Below are positions 61,802-64,000 of a DNA stretch of 64,000 nt, in pieces. The translations under genes and the position numbers were made by a program. This DNA comes from Xylocopa sonorina (taxonomy: Eukaryota; Arthropoda; Insecta; Hymenoptera; Apidae): positions 1,550,001-1,614,000 of the forward strand of contig NW_027490119.1 in NCBI RefSeq assembly GCF_050948175.1, in the 5' to 3' direction. Position 1 is the first letter of the stretch, and each line of letters opens with the position of its first letter. The notes below the pieces were generated by a model. The model saw only the letters and a list, made by a program, of their open reading frames with translations, did no database searches and had not been told where the DNA came from.

Positions 61802-64000
61802 ATGTTTCATGATAAGATATAATATTCATTGCGAAGTTTCATGTATTCCACGTATTCACTTCAAATGAATGTAAATGCGACACTTCCTTGCTAGGAAATA
61901 GCGTTTGCAGACGTCTACGTATCGAAGCAATACAGTTCTAATGCTTCTTGAGACGGGATATCGCATCTCATTTCTATGCTTCATGATAAGATATAATATT
62001 CGTTACGAAGTTTCAAGTATTCCACGTATTCTCTTCAAATGAATGTAAATGCGACACTTCCTTGCTAGGAAATAGAGTTTGCAGATGTCTACGTATCGTA
62101 GCAATAGAGTTCTAATGCTTCTTGAAACGGGATATCGCATCTCATTTCTATGTTTCACGATAAGATATAATATTAATTGCGAAGTATCATGTATACCTCG
62201 CATACACTTCACATGAATGTAAATGCGACACTTCCTTCCTAGGAAATAGCGATTGCAGATGTCTACGTATCGAAGCAATAGAGTTCTAATGCTTCTTGAA
62301 ACGGGATATCGAATCTCATTGCTGTGTTTCATGATAAGATATAATATTCATTGCGAAGTTACATGTATACCTCGTATTCACTCCAAAAGAATGTAAATGC
62401 GACACTTCCTTGCTATTAAATAGCGTTTGCAGATGTCTCCGTATCGAAGCAATAGAGTTCTAATGCTTCTTAAATCGCGATACCGCATTTCATTCCTATG
62501 TTTCGTTATAAGGTATAATAATCATGGTGGATTGTTATGAATACCTCGTATTCACTTCAGAGGACTGTAAATGCGACACTTCCTTGCTATTAAATAGCGT
62601 TTGCAGATGTTAACGTATCGTAGCAATAGAGTTCTAATGCTTTTTAAATCGCGATATCGCTCCTCATTTCTATGTTTCATGATAAGATATAATATTCATT
62701 GCGAATGGTTATGTATATCTCGTCTACACTTAATAAGAATGTAAATGCTACACTTCCTTGCTAGGAAATAGCGTTTGCAGATGTCTACGTACCGCAGCAA
62801 TAGAGTTCTAGTGCTTCTTAGCACGCGATATCGCATCTCATTTCTATGTTTCATGATAGGATATAATATTCATTGCGAAGTGTCATGTATACCTGCAATA
62901 CACTTCAAATGAATGTAGATGCAACACTTCCTTGCTAGGAAATTGCGTTGGCAGATGTCTACGTATCGAAGCAGTAGAGTTCTAATGCTTCTCAAAACGC
63001 GATATCGCATCCCATTTCTATGTTTCATGATAAGATATAATATGCATTGCGAAGTTTCATGTATACCTTGTATTCACTTCAGAGGATTGTAAATGTTACT
63101 CTTCCCTGCTAGGAAATAGCGTTTGCAGATGTCTACGTATTGTAGCAAGCGTGTCATAATGATTCTTAAAACGAGATATCGCATCTCATTTCTATGTTTC
63201 ATGATAACATATAATATTCATTGCGAAGTATTATGTATACCTCGCATACACTTCAAATGAATGTAAATGTGACACTTCCTTGATAGGAAATAACGTTTCC
63301 AGATGTCTACGTATCGTAGCAATAGAGTTCTAATGCTTCTCATATCGCAAGATCGAATCTCATATCTATGTTTCACGATAAGATATAATATTCATTGTGG
63401 AGTGTTATGTATACCTCGTATTCACCTCAAAAGAATGTAAATGCGACACTTCCTTGCTAGGAAATAGCGTTTGCAGATTTCTGCGTATCGTAGCATTAAA
63501 TTTCTGTTGCATCTCAAAACGCGATATCGCATTACATTTCTATGTTTCATGATAAGATATAATATTTATTGCGAAGTATCACGTATACATCGCATACACT
63601 TCAAATGAATGTAAATGCGACACGTCCTTGCTAGGAAATAGCGTTTGCTGATACCTACGTATCGAAGCAATAAAGATCTAATGCATCTTATATCGCGATG
63701 TCGCATCTCATTTCTATGTTTCACGATAATATATAATATTCATTTTGCAATGTTATGTATACCTCGCATTCACTTCAAAAGAATATAAATGCGACACTTC
63801 CTTGCTAGGAAATAGCGACTGCAGATGTCTACGTATCACACCAATTGAGTTCTAATGCTTCTTAAAACGAGATATCGAATCTCATTTCCATGTTTCATGG
63901 TAAGATATAACATTCATTGTGCAGTGTTATGTATACCCCATATTCACTTCAAAAGAATGTAAATGCGACACATCCTTGCTAGGAAGTAGCGTTTGCAGAT

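Larger units (their letters stand above)
44355..64000 (+). repeat. 174-bp satellite array, right section
   Basis: About 113 clean plus-strand monomers reaching the window end without a boundary. It is rich in block duplications at multiples of the monomer, listed separately. From 52,850 on, monomers with GCGTGTTATAATGCTAC, CATATCTATGTTTCACG and CTTCTTGCAACGGG recur in several places. No gene, no foreign sequence and no inverted monomers were seen. Confidence 0.95.

Noticed and set aside
1..64000. CRISPR array, because of regular repeats
   Set aside because: The whole 174-bp unit repeats; there are no unique spacers between short identical repeats and no cas genes.

Overview
The window is almost entirely one satellite DNA array. 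A monomer of about 174 bp repeats head to tail from base 1 to base 64,000, roughly 350 copies, and the array runs off both ends. No bacterial, viral or organellar gene, tRNA or rRNA was seen. This points to a nuclear eukaryotic genome, most likely a centromeric or pericentromeric block. An insect source is only a guess from the general look of the AT-rich array and its GC-rich insert; the sequence does not settle it.

Layout. 1-8,963: plus-strand monomers with many single-base insertions compared with cleaner copies further right, so this part looks like unpolished assembly. 8,964-35,944: clean plus-strand array, including a 1,912-bp (11-monomer) tandem duplication at 25,561-29,384. 35,945-44,202: two nearly identical 4,129-bp copies in tandem, then about 150 bp of a third. 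Each copy holds plus-strand monomers, a 726-bp block of monomers on the opposite strand, a 1.5-kb non-satellite insert, and plus-strand monomers again. 44,355-64,000: plus-strand array with overlapping block duplications at whole-monomer spacings (522, 1,392, about 1,391, about 4,173 and about 4,521 bp).

The insert (37,939-39,438 and 42,068-43,567) is the only unique sequence. It has a GC-rich tract, a TATA-like site, TG...CA ends of a possible LTR, several short open frames and a consensus splice donor. A decayed LTR-retroelement fragment is the best guess, but I recognised no protein domain.

There are no convincing protein-coding genes. The many 60-120 residue open frames in the array exist because 174 is 3 x 58, so a frame that lacks a stop in one monomer stays open into the next. 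The monomer carries five short dyad symmetries, and sequence variants at one of them replace one palindrome with another.
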